Below, piece by piece: positions 20,254-32,538 of a stretch of DNA of 64,000 nt. This stretch comes from Mycoplasma sp. 1578d (GTDB lineage Bacteria > Bacillota_I > Bacilli_A > Mycoplasmatales > Metamycoplasmataceae), in NCBI RefSeq assembly GCF_024582695.1, contig NZ_CP102081.1, positions 806,001-870,000 on the forward strand. The letters run 5' to 3'. Both the position numbers and the translations under genes were made by a program. Below the pieces are notes generated by a model that saw only the letters and a list, made by a program, of their open reading frames with translations, was not told the origin of the DNA and made no database searches. The first letter of the stretch is position 1; each line of letters starts with the position of its first letter.

Positions 20254-23106
20254 TTAATGTGCATTTTTGATAATTTTACGCAAGAACTCTGCTGTATAAG
20301 ATATATTCGAAGAGCAAATTTGTTCAGGTGTCCCAGTGGCAATGACTTTACCACCTTTAATTCCACCATCAGGTCCTAAATCAATAATATGATCAGCACT
20401 CTTAATTACATCTAAATTATGTTCAATAACTAAAACTGAATCTCCATTATCAACAATGCGATTAAGAATGTTAATGAGTTTTTTAACATCATGAGTATGT
20501 AGCCCAGTGGTGGGTTCATCTAAGACATATAATGTTTTCCCAGTTGGTTTTTTCTGTAAGTAAGTTGCTAACTTTACCCGTTGTGCTTCTCCACCTGATA
20601 AAGTAGTTGACATTTGACCTAATTTAATATAACCTAAACCAACATCTTGCAGAATTTGTAGTTTTTCGACAATTTTGTTTTTAGATTCAAAGAATTGCAA
20701 AGCATAATCAACAGTCATATCTAAAACATCTGCAATCGTTTTATTGCGATATTTAATTTCTAAAGTTTCACGATTATATCTTTTTCCATCACAATCATCA
20801 CAAGCAACATAAACATCAGGAAGGAAATGCATTTCAATTTTAATAAATCCGTCTCCAGAACATTTATCACAACGTCCTCCTGACACGTTAAAACTAAATC
20901 TTCCTTTTGAATAACCTCGAATTTGCGATTCTTTGACACTTGCATAAATATCTCTAATATCATCAAAGATCCCAGTATAAGTTGCAGGGTTTGAGCGCGG
21001 CGTTCTTCCGATTGGGCTTTGCGATACGGGAACAATTTTGTCAATATTTTCAAGCCCCTTAATCGAACTAAATAGAGCTTTTTTATGATTATGTCCTTCA
21101 GCTAATCCTAAAGAATATTGAATACCACGGACTAATATTTCGTTAACTAAGGTACTTTTCCCAGAACCACTTACTCCAGTAACGGCAACTAATTTACCAA
21201 GCGGAATGGTCACGGAAATGTTTTTTAAATTATTCTCTTTAGCTCCATTAATTGTGATTATTTTTCCGTTTCCGCTTCTTCTAAATTTAGGAATTTCAAT
21301 TTTTCATTCACCTGAAAGGTACTTCCCGGTAATTGAATTTTTATTGTTAATAATTGTTTCCAAATCACCTGAAGCAACAACTTCGCCGCCATTATCCCCA
21401 GCAGCTGGACCAATATCAACAATGTGATCTGATTCTAAAATTGTTTCTTCATCATGCTCAACTACAATTAATGTGTTTCCTAAATCAACCATTTTTCGCA
21501 AGGTTTCGATTAATTTTAAATTATCTTTTTGGTGAAGACCAATTGAAGGTTCGTCTAAAACATATAAAACTCCAGTTAAATTTGAACCGATTTGGGTTGC
21601 TAAACGGATTCTTTGCGATTCGCCTCCTGAAAGAGTTTCGGCGTTTCGATTTAAGGTTAAATATTCTAATCCAACATTTTTTAAAAAAGTTAATCGATCA
21701 ATAATTTCTTTAATAATAATTTTAGAAATTTGTTGTTCATTCTCATTAAATGTGTCTTTAAGTTTTTCGATAAAATCTAAAGAATCCTCAATTGACATTT
21801 GAGTAAATTGATAAATATTCTTATTTCCTAATTTAACCGAAAGGGCATCAGGATTTAAACGAGAACCTTTGCAAATATGGCATTCAAATGAACCCATGTA
21901 TCTTTTAAGTCAATCTCTAATTGCATCACTGCTTGTGTTGTAATAAAATTGCTCAACTTTATCTAAAATTCCAAGAATTTTCTTTTTATATCTACGATGA
22001 GTCCCGCCACTTGAAGTGAGATCGAATTCAATGATTTCATCAGAACCGTATTTTACATATCTAATTAAATTATCTGGAATTTCATCAATCGGAGTATCTT
22101 TATCAATTCCGTAATGATTTAATAAAACTTCAAATTCTTGTCATTCTAAATTGAGTGTATTAACTGTGTTTTCAAAATATTTAATTCCACCTAAAGAAAT
22201 ACTTCTTCAAGGTTCAGGGACTAAAGCGTTTCAATCTGCTTTAAATTCAACTCCAATCCCTTTGCAATTTTGACACATTCCATATGGAGAATTGAAGGAA
22301 AAAAGTCTAGTTTCTATTTTCGAAATATTAAAATCTTTGTAAATACATGCATGATTTTTTGAAAAAATTAAAATTTCTTGTGTTTCAACATTTTCAACCT
22401 TAACAATTCCACCCGAACGATCGCAAGCAATATCTACTGCTTCAGCAATTCTATTTCTGTTTTCTTCTTTTAAACTGACTCTATCAATAACTAAATCAAT
22501 TACGTGACGAACATTTTTATCTAGAGAAATTGTATCTTCAAGTGAATACATTTGTCCATCGATCTTAACTCTTAAAAAACCTTCTTTTTTAAGTTTTTCA
22601 AGCAAATTTTGATGAGTCCCTTTTTCACCTTCAATCAAAGGAGAATAGATTGCTAATAGCGAATTTTGTGGCTGTTGATAAATTGAATTAATAATATCTT
22701 TTGAACTTTGTGAAGTAATTTTTATATTATGATTTGGACAAAAAGCCTTCCCAATTCGTGCAAATAAAAGACGAAAATAATCATATATTTCAGTGACTGT
22801 TCCTACAGTTGAACGAGGATTGTTAACAGTTGTTTTTTGCTCTATTGAAATTGAAGGACTTAATCCTTCAATTGATTCAACATCAGGTTTTTTAGTTCCG
22901 CCCAAAAACATACGTGCATAGCTACTCAAGCTATCCACATATCTGCGACGTCCTTCCTCATAAATTGTATTAAAAGCAAGCGAACTCTTTCCAGAACCGC
23001 TTAATCCGGTAAAAACAATTAATTTATTTTTAGGAAGTGTTAGAGAAATATTTTTAAGATTATTTTCTCGTGCTCCTTTAATAATAATTTGATTTTTTTG
23101 CGACAT
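20254..23106 (-). CDS. uvrA: excinuclease ABC subunit A
   Basis: 950 residues, standard length. UvrA is the damage-recognition ATPase of nucleotide excision repair. It has two ABC ATPase halves: Walker [10 protein letters not shown] near the N-terminus and GVSGSGKST in the second half, signatures LSGGESQR and LSGGEAQR, and zinc-finger cysteine pairs (CHICKG, CDKC/CDDC). Internal TGA codons are read as Trp. ATG 23106 has AGAGG upstream. It shares the locus with uvrB, one small gene apart. Confidence 0.96.
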
Positions 23107-23136
23107 TTTTCCTCTTAGCTAGGTAAATCACAACCA

Positions 23137-23613
23137 TTAACTGGATGTAAAAATTAATGTAATTTTCTCTATTTCTAAAATTTGCTCTTTTGTAAATAAA
23201 TCAAAATCCTGTACAAGTGAAACTAAATCTCTAGCACTACCGTCTAAATTAATAAATGAAAACAATTCTTTAGCGACTTGATATAAATCCTGAGATATCT
23301 GCTCATTTGCTAAGACATTATTAAAGCTAATAATGTGGAAATTGGTTAAATTATTTTTAATTTTAACAAATTTATTGTCTTTTGCTTTTGAGACTAATAA
23401 ATAACCCAATGCAACAACAAATTTTTGAATGTTTTCAGTGAATGTGTCATTTCGCTTAAATAGTGAAAAAGTTAAATAATGATATAGTTCTTTATCTGAT
23501 AATTCAAGCTTAAGTAAAATTTTACGAAAAGCATTGTAAATTCAAACAACATCAATAGTTTGGATCAATATTAAATCTGTATTTTTCTGTATTTGTTTAT
23601 ATGTATATGTCAT
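23137..23613 (-). CDS. unknown protein between uvrB and uvrA
   Basis: 158 residues, hydrophilic, lysine-, leucine- and phenylalanine-rich, one TGA read as Trp. No signal peptide, membrane segment or domain I recognise. It starts 20 bases after uvrB ends and stops 31 bases before uvrA starts, on the same strand, so it is probably cotranscribed with both. Position suggests, but does not show, a link with DNA repair; it could resemble NusB-like or DnaD-like small helical proteins, which I cannot test. Confidence 0.6.
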
Positions 23614-23632
23614 GTTATCTATTTAATTTATA

Positions 23633-25630
23633 TTATTTATCTTGAGTTTGAAGTTCTAAAATAAGATCTCTTAATTCAATTGCTCTCTCATAATCAAGCG
23701 ATTGAGCTGCTTGATTCATTTGTTTTTTGAGTTCATTAATAACTGCATCTTTGTCTTTTTTGCCAACTTTGCTTGAAGATGATTTCTTCTGTTTTTTGTG
23801 GAGAATGGCTTCAACAGCATTCATGATATCATGTCCTTGAATTGGTTCGGGTATTGCTTTGATAATGGTTTTTGGAACAATATTATGTTCTTTATTATAA
23901 GCTAGTTGCATTGCTCTTTTTTCTTTATTGTCATCAATGCAAATTTGCATACTTTTAGTAATTTTATCTGCATAAAAAATGGCTTGACCTTTACTGTTTC
24001 TAGCGGCACGACCGGTAATTTGGATTAATGAACGATAATTACGAGTAAACCCTTCTTTATCAGCATCTAAAACAATAACTTTAGATACTTCAGGAAGGTC
24101 AATTCCTTCTCTAAGTAAATTAATTCCAATAACCGTTTCGTAAATTCCTTTTCTTAATTTACGTAAAATTTCGTTCCGTTCAAAGGTATTGTATTCACTG
24201 TGAATATAAGCAGCTTTAATTCCCCTTTCAGATAAATATAGCGATAATTCCTCTGAAGATTTCTTGGTTAGTGTTAAAATAATTGTTTTGTCATTATTTT
24301 CACGCTGTTTGATTAGAGTGTTAAAAATATCTTCCATTTGATTTTTTGCTGGTTTAATAATTATTTCTGGATCAACAAGGCCGGTTGGCCGAACGTATAA
24401 ACGTGTGACCACTCCTTGAGTTTTATCTAACTCATAATCGCCTGGAGTTGCTGAAATAAAGACTTTATGAAAATCAAAATTATTTTCTCATTCATCAAAG
24501 CGTAAAGGTCTATTTTCTAAAGCGCTCGGTAATCTAAAACCATAATTGACCAAACTTTCTTTTCTAGAGCGATCTCCCGAATACATAGTGTGTAATTGTG
24601 GAACAAACATATGTGATTCATCAATAAACATGAGTGATTCTTTTGGAAAGTAGTCTAAAATTGTGTACGGACGTTGTCCAAAAGTTCTTTGGTCAAGATA
24701 CATTGAATAGTTTTCAATTCCTTTGCACATTCCAAATTCACGCATATCATCAATATCATTTTTAACTCTCTGACTAATGCGAGTTGCTTCAAGAATTTTG
24801 CCTTGATCAGTAAAATTACTAATTTGTTCTTGCAATTCTTTTTCGATTAATGGAATGATGGTGTCATAAACTGAATTTGAAGTAGCATAAGCATTCCCAG
24901 GTGATAATGTATATATCGATACTTTTTTCAGCACATTTTTGGTCAATGGATCAACTAACGAGATTTCTTCGATCTCATCTCCAAAAAACGAAATTCGAAC
25001 ACAGCTTTCTTCTGAATCGGCAGGCCGAACAAAGATAAGGTCTCCTTTAACTGTGAATTTTCCAGGAACTTGCTCAAAATCATTTCGTTCATATTTAATT
25101 TGAACTAAATGATAAATGAATTCTTTAATTGAAATTGGTTGCCCAACATAAAAACGATAAAAAGAATCTTTATAAATCTCAGGATTTAAAGCACCATAAA
25201 TAGCACTTACTGACGCTACAACAATAGTATCTTTACGCGTTAAAATCGAGTTAATTGTACTTAAGCGCAAAATTTCAATTTGCTCATTAGTCTTTGAATC
25301 TTTTTCAATATATGTATCTGTTTTAGCCATGTAAGCTTCAGGACGATAATAATCAAAATAAGAGATAAAATATTCCACAGCATTTTCGGGAAAGAAAGTT
25401 TTAAGCTCACTATAAAGTTGTGAAGCTAATGTTTTAGTGTGACTTAAAATTAAAACTGGTTTGTCAAAATTTTTAATTACATTAGCAATAGTATAAGTTT
25501 TCCCCGAACCAGTAACCCCTAAAAGTACTTGTTCTTTTAGCCCTTCTTTAATTCCTTGGGTAATTTCATTAATTGCTTTGGGTTGATCTCCACTTGGTTT
25601 ATAATTTGCATGTAATTTAAAAAGACTCAT
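23633..25630 (-). CDS. uvrB: excinuclease ABC subunit B
   Basis: 665 residues, usual length. UvrB is the helicase-like factor that verifies damage and recruits UvrC. Walker A GVTGSGKT is near residue 40, DESH in motif II near 339, the beta-hairpin segment YFDYYRPEAY near 93, helicase motif VI QITGRAARN, and the C-terminal UVR motif that binds UvrC (LKKQMNQAAQSLDYERA). Four TGA codons between 24412 and 24488 are read as Trp or skipped as sense. Confidence 0.96.
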
Positions 25631-25712
25631 AATTAAATTATATTTAAATATTTACTATTCAACTGGGTGTGTTTTATTGCTTTTTGATTTTTATAAAAAA
25701 TCATAAAAAATG

Positions 25713-25739
25713 TTGACTTTTGTTTTTTTGTATTATAAT
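25713..25739 (+). promoter_or_regulatory. promoter of the tRNA-Gly gene
   Basis: TTGACT (25713-25718) and TATAAT (25734-25739) with a 15-base spacer, 20 bases before the tRNA. One of the few near-consensus -35 boxes here. Confidence 0.65.
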
Positions 25740-25759
25740 TATAAAGCAACCATTTAAAT

Positions 25760-25833
25760 GCGAGTGTAGTTTAATGGCAGAACTTCAGCCTTCCAAGCTG
25801 ACTATGAGGGTTCGATTCCCTTCACTCGCTCCA
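25760..25833 (+). tRNA. tRNA-Gly (anticodon UCC)
   Basis: A full cloverleaf is visible: acceptor arms GCGAGTG and CACTCGC, D-arm with GTTTAATGGC, anticodon loop CTTCCAA giving anticodon TCC, T-arm GGTTCGATTCC, and an encoded CCA end. Confidence 0.96.
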
Positions 25834-25852
25834 TTTCATTTTAGTGATCCTA

Positions 25853-25875
25853 CAAAACACCGAAAGGTGTTTTTC
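25853..25875 (+). terminator. terminator after tRNA-Gly
   Basis: AAAACACC and GGTGTTTT close on a GAAA tetraloop, followed by TTCTTTT. Confidence 0.75.
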
Positions 25876-26222
25876 TTTTAAAAAATTTAATAAAAAGGAA
25901 ATGCATAGAATTGCATTTCCTAAAACATATAAAAAAGTATAGATAATATTATATAAGAGAAAAACGAGAGAGATGAAAGTCTTATGTATTAAAATCTATA
26001 ATATTGATGGTTTCAGATAGAAACAATTAAGTAAATAATAAAATAAGTATGTCAGAAAATATTAAGCGAGTACTCTTTCTTTCAAAAGAGGAGATCAACT
26101 AGTGGATCTCATAATAATTATAAAGTTTTCACGTTATAAATATGAAAATCGCATGCTTTTTCATATTTGTTCCATTTTTTATTTACTTTTTAAAGAGAAA
26201 TAAAAATCGTTATAATTAAATA
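25876..26222. other. gene-free stretch with three hairpins
   Basis: No credible coding frame. Hairpins are at about 25898-25922 (GGAAATGCA/TGCATTTCC), 26090-26110 (GAGATC/GATCTC) and 26147-26172 (AAATATGAAAA/TTTTTCATATTT). A small RNA could lie here but I recognise no family. A TATAAT at 26208-26213 serves the next gene, whose start is only 9 bases further, a leaderless layout. Confidence 0.4.
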
Positions 26223-27041
26223 ATGAGAAAATTCATCCTTGCCCAAAATACACAAAAACAGGAGATATTGGATTTTTTATATCAAAATAAAACATTCTTA
26301 AATACCTTCTTAATATCTGATATAGAAAATTTTGGTCTATCTGAAAATAATTCCATTTTTACTTATATAAATGAAGATCAAATCCAAGATGTGATCCTTT
26401 ATTTTTATGGAAATTTGGTGATTTTTCTAAAAGATGAACATTTTGATAAGCAATCTTTTATCAAAATTGTTAAATCTCATAATGTTGCTAATATTTTGCT
26501 TGTTGGAATAAAACCAGAAATTCTAGTCAACATTCTTAAAGAATTTGGTTTTGATTACACAATTTATACCGAAACATTTATGAAATTAAATATTGAAAAA
26601 TTCAAACAAAAATATCAAGATGTCAATTTAAAATCGCTTAAGATTAAATTTACTGATATTAATTTAATTGTGCAAGAGTTCAAAAAAATTGACGAGTTTA
26701 AAGGGTTTGGTGACCAAATGTATAATGAGCAATATTTAGAGCAAGCATATAATATTGGTTCATATTTTGGGTATATAATTAAGCAAAAAGATCATGTATT
26801 ATCTCACGCTGCTTCTTCAGCAGTGACTAATTCAGCAATTATGCTTGGACGAATCTTTACCATTCCAAGTGCTCGTCATAAAGGTTATGCTTTTGATTGT
26901 ATAATTAATTTATGTCACGATATTATAAAAATTAATAAAACTCCTATTTTATTTTCAAATAACTTAAATGCTATAAAATTGTACGAAAAAATTGGTTTTG
27001 AGCCAATTGGTGATTTTATTGTTTTAACTAAAAATAATTAA
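26223..27041 (+). CDS. GNAT-family N-acetyltransferase
   Basis: 272 residues. The C-terminal ~130 residues carry a GNAT fold: GRIFTIPSARHKGYA fits the acetyl-CoA binding motif A (R-x-x-G-x-A) and NLNAIKLYEKIGFEPIG is the usual motif B end. The N-terminal half is not recognised and may be a second, degenerate GNAT-like domain, as in the two-domain YoaP/Eis-type proteins. The substrate is unknown. Transcription appears leaderless from the TATAAT at 26208. Confidence 0.8.
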   Translation: MRKFILAQNTQKQEILDFLYQNKTFLNTFLISDIENFGLSENNSIFTYINEDQIQDVILYFYGNLVIFLKDEHFDKQSFIKIVKSHNVANILLVGIKPEILVNILKEFGFDYTIYTETFMKLNIEKFKQKYQDVNLKSLKIKFTDINLIVQEFKKIDEFKGFGDQMYNEQYLEQAYNIGSYFGYIIKQKDHVLSHAASSAVTNSAIMLGRIFTIPSARHKGYAFDCIINLCHDIIKINKTPILFSNNLNAIKLYEKIGFEPIGDFIVLTKNN

Positions 27042-27082
27042 TAAAATATAATTTAGAATCTATAAAAAATAAAGGAAGTAGA

Positions 27083-28435
27083 ATGCATTCAGTAAAAAAA
27101 ATATTACATAAACCTGCATATTTTGATCAAAAAGAATACATTATTAAAGGTTGGGTTGTTTCAAATCGCGGAAATAAAAAAGTTAGATTTCTTTCAATTA
27201 ATGATGGATCAACCATTAAATCAATGCAAGTGATATTTAAGGATCAATCATTTGATTTTGAGCTGCTTGATAAACTTAAAAATGGTTCAGGTTTAGTTGT
27301 AAAAGGTATTTTAAAAGAAACTCCACAAGCTAAACAACCTATTGAATTAGAAGCAACTCAAATACTTTCATATTCAATTGCACATGAAGATTACCCAATT
27401 CAAAATCAAGAAATTAAACTTGAAACTCTTAGAGAACTACCGCACTTAAGGCACCGAACAAATTTACTCCGAGCAATTATGCTTATTCGTTCAACTTTAG
27501 CGCATGAAGTTCATCGTTACTTTATGCAAAGAGATTTTTATTATATGAATTCTCCAATCATTACCAGTAATGACGGAGAAGGAGCTGGAGAAACCTTTAG
27601 TGTTGATGATACAGATAAAGATCCATTTTTTGGCAAAGATAAAAAAGCCACTTTAGGAGTAACCGGTCAATTACATGGTGAATCTGCTGCTCTTGGGATG
27701 CAAAAAATTTACACTTTTGCTCCAACTTTTAGAGCTGAAAAATCAAACACTAAACGCCATTTAGCTGAGTTTTGAATGATTGAACCTGAAGTTGCTTTTT
27801 ATAACCTTTATGATGATATTACTCTAGCTGATGATTTACTGAAAGTGGTAATTCGCAACACAATTTTCAAGCATAAAGATGAAATGCAATACCTTAACGA
27901 TAATCTTGATAATAACTTACTATCAAGGATTAACGAATTCCTTAATACACCTTTAAAAATTGTTGAATATACTGATGCAATTAACCAATTAGCACAAGTT
28001 AAGCAAAGATTTGAAAATCAAGATATTAAATTTGGTTTAGACTTAGCAACTGAACATGAAAAATATCTAACTGAAGTAGTTTATAAAGCTCCTATTGCAG
28101 TTATTAACTTTCCTAAAGAATTTAAAGCCTTTTATATGAAACAAAATGATGACGGAAAAACCGTTGCTTCATTTGACTTGTTAGTACCTGGAGTTGGAGA
28201 ACTTGTAGGTGGAAGTCAAAGAGAAAATGATATTGAAAAACTCACTGCTCGAATTGATGAATTAGGAATTAATAAAGAAGATCTTAAATGATATTTAGAT
28301 CTTAGAAGATTTGGGAATGTTAGCTCGGCTGGATTTGGTATTGGATTTGAAAGATTAGTCATGTATGTAACAGGTGCAGAAAATATTAGAGATGTTATTC
28401 CATACCCACGTACCGCCGGAAATATTCGTATGTAA
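27083..28435 (+). CDS. asnS: asparaginyl-tRNA synthetase
   Basis: 450 residues, class II aminoacyl-tRNA synthetase with an N-terminal OB-fold anticodon-binding domain (about 1-110). Motif 2 lies in [15 protein letters not shown] and motif 3 in [12 protein letters not shown] near the C-terminus, both of AsnRS rather than AspRS type. Two TGA codons are read as Trp. AAGGAAG lies upstream of ATG 27083. A hairpin terminator follows. Confidence 0.95.
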
Positions 28436-28436
28436 A

Positions 28437-28460
28437 ATTAGCTCAAGCTAATTTTTTATA
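28437..28460 (+). terminator. terminator after asnS
   Basis: AATTAGCT and AGCTAATT with a 2-base turn (probably opening to a 4-base loop), followed by TTTT. Confidence 0.6.
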
Positions 28461-28472
28461 AAAATTTGAACA

Positions 28473-29381
28473 ATGAATAAAACTAAAATTGGTATTGTTG
28501 CAGAATACAATCCTTTTCATAATGGCCACATTCATCAATTAAATTTGGTAAAACAAAAGTTCCCAAATAGCAAAATTTATGTAGCTATGTCTCACAAATT
28601 TTCACAACGTGGTGAATATCTTTGTATGTCTTGACATAAACGGAAAAAAAATGCTAAAAAATATGGGGTCGATAAATTTCTTAAACTAAAAATGAATATT
28701 TCGTCTCAAGCTGCTCATATTTTTGCACGAGAAAGTGTGCTAAAATTGTCTAAAAAAGGAATTAAATATTTAGTTTTTGGTAGCGAAAGTGGCAAAGTTG
28801 ATCAATTAATTCAAATAGCTAAAGTTCTAAAAGAACATAAAAAGCAATATGATCAACTAGTTAAAAAACATTTAAAACAAGGCTGAGCTTTCCCAAGAGC
28901 CACAAATTTAGCACTGCAAGAATTAACTGGAGCTGATATTTCAATGCCTAATGATATTTTAGGTATTGAATATGTTAAAACAATAGTTAATGAAAATTTG
29001 CCAATTACACCAATTGCTCTTAAAAGAACTATTGATTTTCACTCTCAAGAGACTTATCAACATTTTGCAAGTGCAACTAAAATTAGACAAATAATTGTTC
29101 ATAATCAAGATATATCTCCTTTTACACCTGTAAAACGAAAAGATATCTTAAATAAAAGAATTCAAGATACATATGCTAAATTTCAAAAAATAGTAAAAAA
29201 CACACCTGCACAAACCTTAGCAAAATACAAAATGATTTCGGAAGGAATGGAAAATTTGTTTAAAAAACATGTGCATGCCCCTGATTATGATACTTTCATT
29301 CAAAGCTGCGTAAGTAAGCGTTATACTGCTTCTCGAATTAAAAGAGCGTATTTATTTGTACTCAAAAGAATTAAAAAATAA
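28473..29381 (+). CDS. tmcAL: tRNA(Met) cytidine acetate ligase family (YlbM/TmcAL-like)
   Basis: 302 residues. The N-terminus has the nucleotidyltransferase signature EYNPFHNGH (residues 11-19, HxGH), and [15 protein letters not shown]-like spacing ([12 protein letters not shown]) is typical of YlbM, which makes N4-acetylcytidine at the wobble position of elongator tRNA-Met from acetate and ATP. It is about 100 residues shorter than B. subtilis YlbM, mainly at the C-terminus. Two TGA codons are read as Trp. Start ATG 28473 follows the asnS terminator closely. Confidence 0.8.
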
Positions 29382-29403
29382 AGATAAAAATCTTTATTTT
29401 TTA
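29376..29403. terminator. bidirectional terminator between convergent genes
   Basis: AAAAAATAAAGAT pairs with ATCTTTATTTTTT, serving both tmcAL (plus) and the metalloprotease gene (minus). Confidence 0.7.
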
Positions 29404-29404
29404 A

Positions 29405-31465
29405 TTATATTATTTTAGTTGTTAAAATTCCTTTTTCACTTTGTAAATATATTTCTCTTCTGTCATTCCCTGTGCTTCCTTGATCAGTAGTCACTCTTCT
29501 AAATTCTGGTATTGAAACAGTTCGATCAAATTCAATCTCGTCTTCTTGAGCTTTACCATCATTATTTAAATCTTTTCAGAAATAAATTTTATCTCCTTCT
29601 TTCAGATTTACATAATTTTCGCTAACATATGGATAATATACTTGTTGTGGATTTGGATATAATCTAGTGCTTATTTGCTCATTTCTTGCTTCTGGATCTA
29701 AGAGTGAAGCGCCTTGATCAAATTGACTTTTCCCAAAAAAGTTAAATTGGTCTTGATATTTGAATTTTGTAGTTAAAATGTTTTTATTATCTTTAGATAC
29801 AATGGCAAATCCCGTTTCATTCTTATCCTTTAAATAACCAGCAAATTTCACAAAACTTCTCGCAACATCATCGTTTCATAATTTTTCGTGGAGTTTATTA
29901 GTTTCAGTGATTTTATCATCTCATCTTCAAATAATTTTAGGGAATATTTGAGCTATTTCTTTACCGTACCCCATTGTTTCAAGGAATAAATTATAAAACT
30001 GTTTTGTGCGGTCATTTTTAAACTCATCTCTAAGAGTATAAAGTTTGCTTGGTTCTGAATCAAAATTCTTTTTCGGTAGTGTCCCTTTGTAATTAAACGG
30101 AAAGACACTGTTTGGGAATGCTAAATAATCATTGAGATTTCAATCTGTGTTAGTATACGCAATACCAGAAGGCTCTAAATATGTTCTTATTCAATCATTA
30201 CTTGGACCATAACTTAATAAAGCTAAACTATTATTTTTTACAATTGTGCTTCCAAATCAGCTAAATAAATAATCATTATCTTTTTGTGAACTTTGAACTG
30301 CTCCTTTATTAAGTTCAAAATAATTTTCATATGCATATTTTGTGTATTCACGTGCAACTGCTTCAGTTAATGAATAAATATATTTAATATTATCTGGTTT
30401 GATTTTGAAATTTCCATCGGTTGAATAAAAAATTTCAGCAGTATCTAAAAATTTATATTTATCTTCATAGGTATTAGCATAATTCCATAATTCACTCGGA
30501 GAAAAAATGCTGCTTAAAAATCTTTTTCTAAATAAAGGGTCGGCTTTATCATAAGAAGGATTCCCGTTTAAATCTGCTCTTAAATTAACGTTTCAATTTA
30601 AAAGATCTTTAAATTGCTCAGTGAAATATCCATTCCAAATTTGAACTTCTTGACCATGATTTTCTTCTGAGGCTCCATGGTATATAATCCGAGCATTATT
30701 GTAATTGTTTTTCTTTGAGCCATAATGATCAATTAATAAGCCGACTTGAGCATATGTATTAGCTCAGTGATGAATATACTCATGGAATAAAGTTCCCATT
30801 AGTGAACTCATTATTGAGTAAAGACCAATTCCTTTTTCAAGTAATAAATAACCATTTAAATAAATATTTTTATTTTGAGTAATGTAAACACCATTGGCAG
30901 TAGATGGAATTACATTAAAATCATTAATATTAATTCCCTCTAAAAAATGAACTTCAGGACCAAAAGGTACTTTTCTTTTGAATTCTTGAGCAAATTTAAC
31001 TAAAGCGTTTTTGCCAAGCATGTAACGATGAATCCCTTTATCATCCGTTGCGTATGAAAATTCTCTGAATAAAACTCCAGTATATTCATCTTTAAACTCA
31101 ATATAAAAACGATTTTCAGTATCTTTTTTTTCTTTTACTTTATCAAAGTCTTTTTCGGTTGAATTGATCTGATTTAGTGTCTTTTCTTGCTGTTCAGTTG
31201 ATAAAGCATTTTTATTGACAATAAATGTTTCTCCTTCAGTGATTGGAACTACTCTGTGTGGTGAAATTTTTTCATCGTTAAAATCCAAATAGTCATTAGA
31301 TAATTTAATGTCTTTTGAATTTACAGGAGTAAAAGTTCGCTTGCTCTCACCATTCTCATTACCTACTTTTGAATTGTTAAAAAAATTACAACTTACAGAA
31401 CTCGTTAATAAACCAATACTCATTGGAAGGGTTAACAAAAATCTCTTAATCAAAGCCTTTTTCAT
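29405..31465 (-). CDS. zinc metalloprotease lipoprotein
   Basis: 686 residues. It begins with a signal peptide ending in lipobox SVSC, so the protein is surface-anchored. The zinc-binding motif HEYIH is at 228-232 (LFHEYIHHW), with the catalytic Glu in the middle; a later ASEENHGQE could supply the third ligand. It resembles a family of large metalloprotease lipoproteins seen in mycoplasmas (named after MYPU_1760 in M. pulmonis); I recall this from memory and cannot check. Many TGA Trp codons occur. Its target is unknown; surface proteases in mycoplasmas can act on host proteins. Confidence 0.8.
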
Positions 31466-31524
31466 AATAAAGTATTATATTCTTTTCTAGTTATTTAGCA
31501 TTTAATAAAAATTTAAAAATTGGG

Positions 31525-32430
31525 TTAATCCAATTGTTTTTCGTAAAATTGTTTTACAAATTCATGTTCTTTATGCTTTTCAATTTGTTTGATTAACATA
31601 CTTTTAAAAAATTCTTTTTCTTCACTACTATAAATAAAATTTTCTCATTTCTTAGAATTTGATATGCATAATGAAATTAAATCTTCAAATGATAATACCC
31701 TGCTGTTTTCTTTATATTTAGTATCTTTTATTCTCTTGGTAGTAGTAATTTGAATATTAGCTTCATATAATGTGTCTAAAACTTCCTTACTAATATTATC
31801 GTCTAAAGTTACGAGAAACATTTCCATTGCCCCTGTTCTACCTAATTCTTCAGGAACTTCTTGTCAACGTTCTCTTAAAGTGGTTTTTGCACTAATTAAA
31901 ATTGTGTTTCTCTTATTTATTGTATATTCTATTACCCCAGGAGAAACAATATCAACCATTTTACCTAAACCTTTTTTCATGAATTCAAGTTTGCCAATAT
32001 TAGCTTGACTGTCTAATTTTATTCCCGCTCCTATTAGTATTAGCTCGATAATAGCTTCAAATTCCTTTCCTGCTCTACTTCTTCTGCTTTGTGTATTAGA
32101 AAGAATAAGTGCATATATGTGTTCAGGAAACGATTCAACAAACCACGTTATTGATTCTATAGGAGATAAGGAGTTTACATATTCCTCTTTTACTAATTTT
32201 TTCAACAAATGAGTAGTAAATTTTTCCTCTAAAGGTAAAAAAGATTTTCAACAATTAAATCTTAATTTTTCAATAATTTCACTCGCATTCTCTTTAAAAT
32301 AATCAGGAGATTTATTGTGGTAATTTAATTTTAAAAAATTTCTATAAACTAATTCATATGGTTGGGAAAAAATTTTATCTCTTTCATTTTTTATTAGTTC
32401 TTTATATTCATCTAGTTTTATTTTCTCCAT
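31525..32430 (-). CDS. type II restriction endonuclease, EcoRII/SsoII/PspGI-like
   Basis: 301 residues. SRAGKEFE (118-125), MVD with Asp160 and SAKTTLRERW (180-189) are the catalytic-core hallmarks of the EcoRII-C / PspGI / SsoII nucleases, which cut before CC(W/N)GG sequences. R.SsoII is of similar length. It faces away from the cytosine methylase gene at 32539, the divergent layout of SsoII. Three TGA codons are read as Trp. Recognition of CCNGG or CCWGG is inferred, not shown. Confidence 0.82.
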
Positions 32431-32486
32431 TATTTAAAGTACCTTTCTTATTATTCTAATTATAAAAATAATATAATAGTGTTGAA

Positions 32487-32505
32487 AAAGGACAAATAGT
32501 CCTTT
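32487..32505. promoter_or_regulatory. restriction-modification operator, SsoII-like
   Basis: The core AGGACAAATAGTCCT (32489-32503) differs by one base from the 15-bp operator known for M.SsoII (AGGACAAATTGTCCT). It lies just upstream of the TATAAT at 32517-32522 of the methylase gene, covering its -35 position, so binding by the methylase N-terminal domain would repress the methylase and free the nuclease promoter. Confidence 0.75.
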
Positions 32506-32538
32506 GTTTTATCCTTTATAATTAAACTAGGAGTATTT

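Noticed and set aside
21354-21704. Open frame on the plus strand opposite uvrA
   Set aside because: It is antisense to a gene with clear motifs and encodes a low-complexity Q/L/R-rich sequence.
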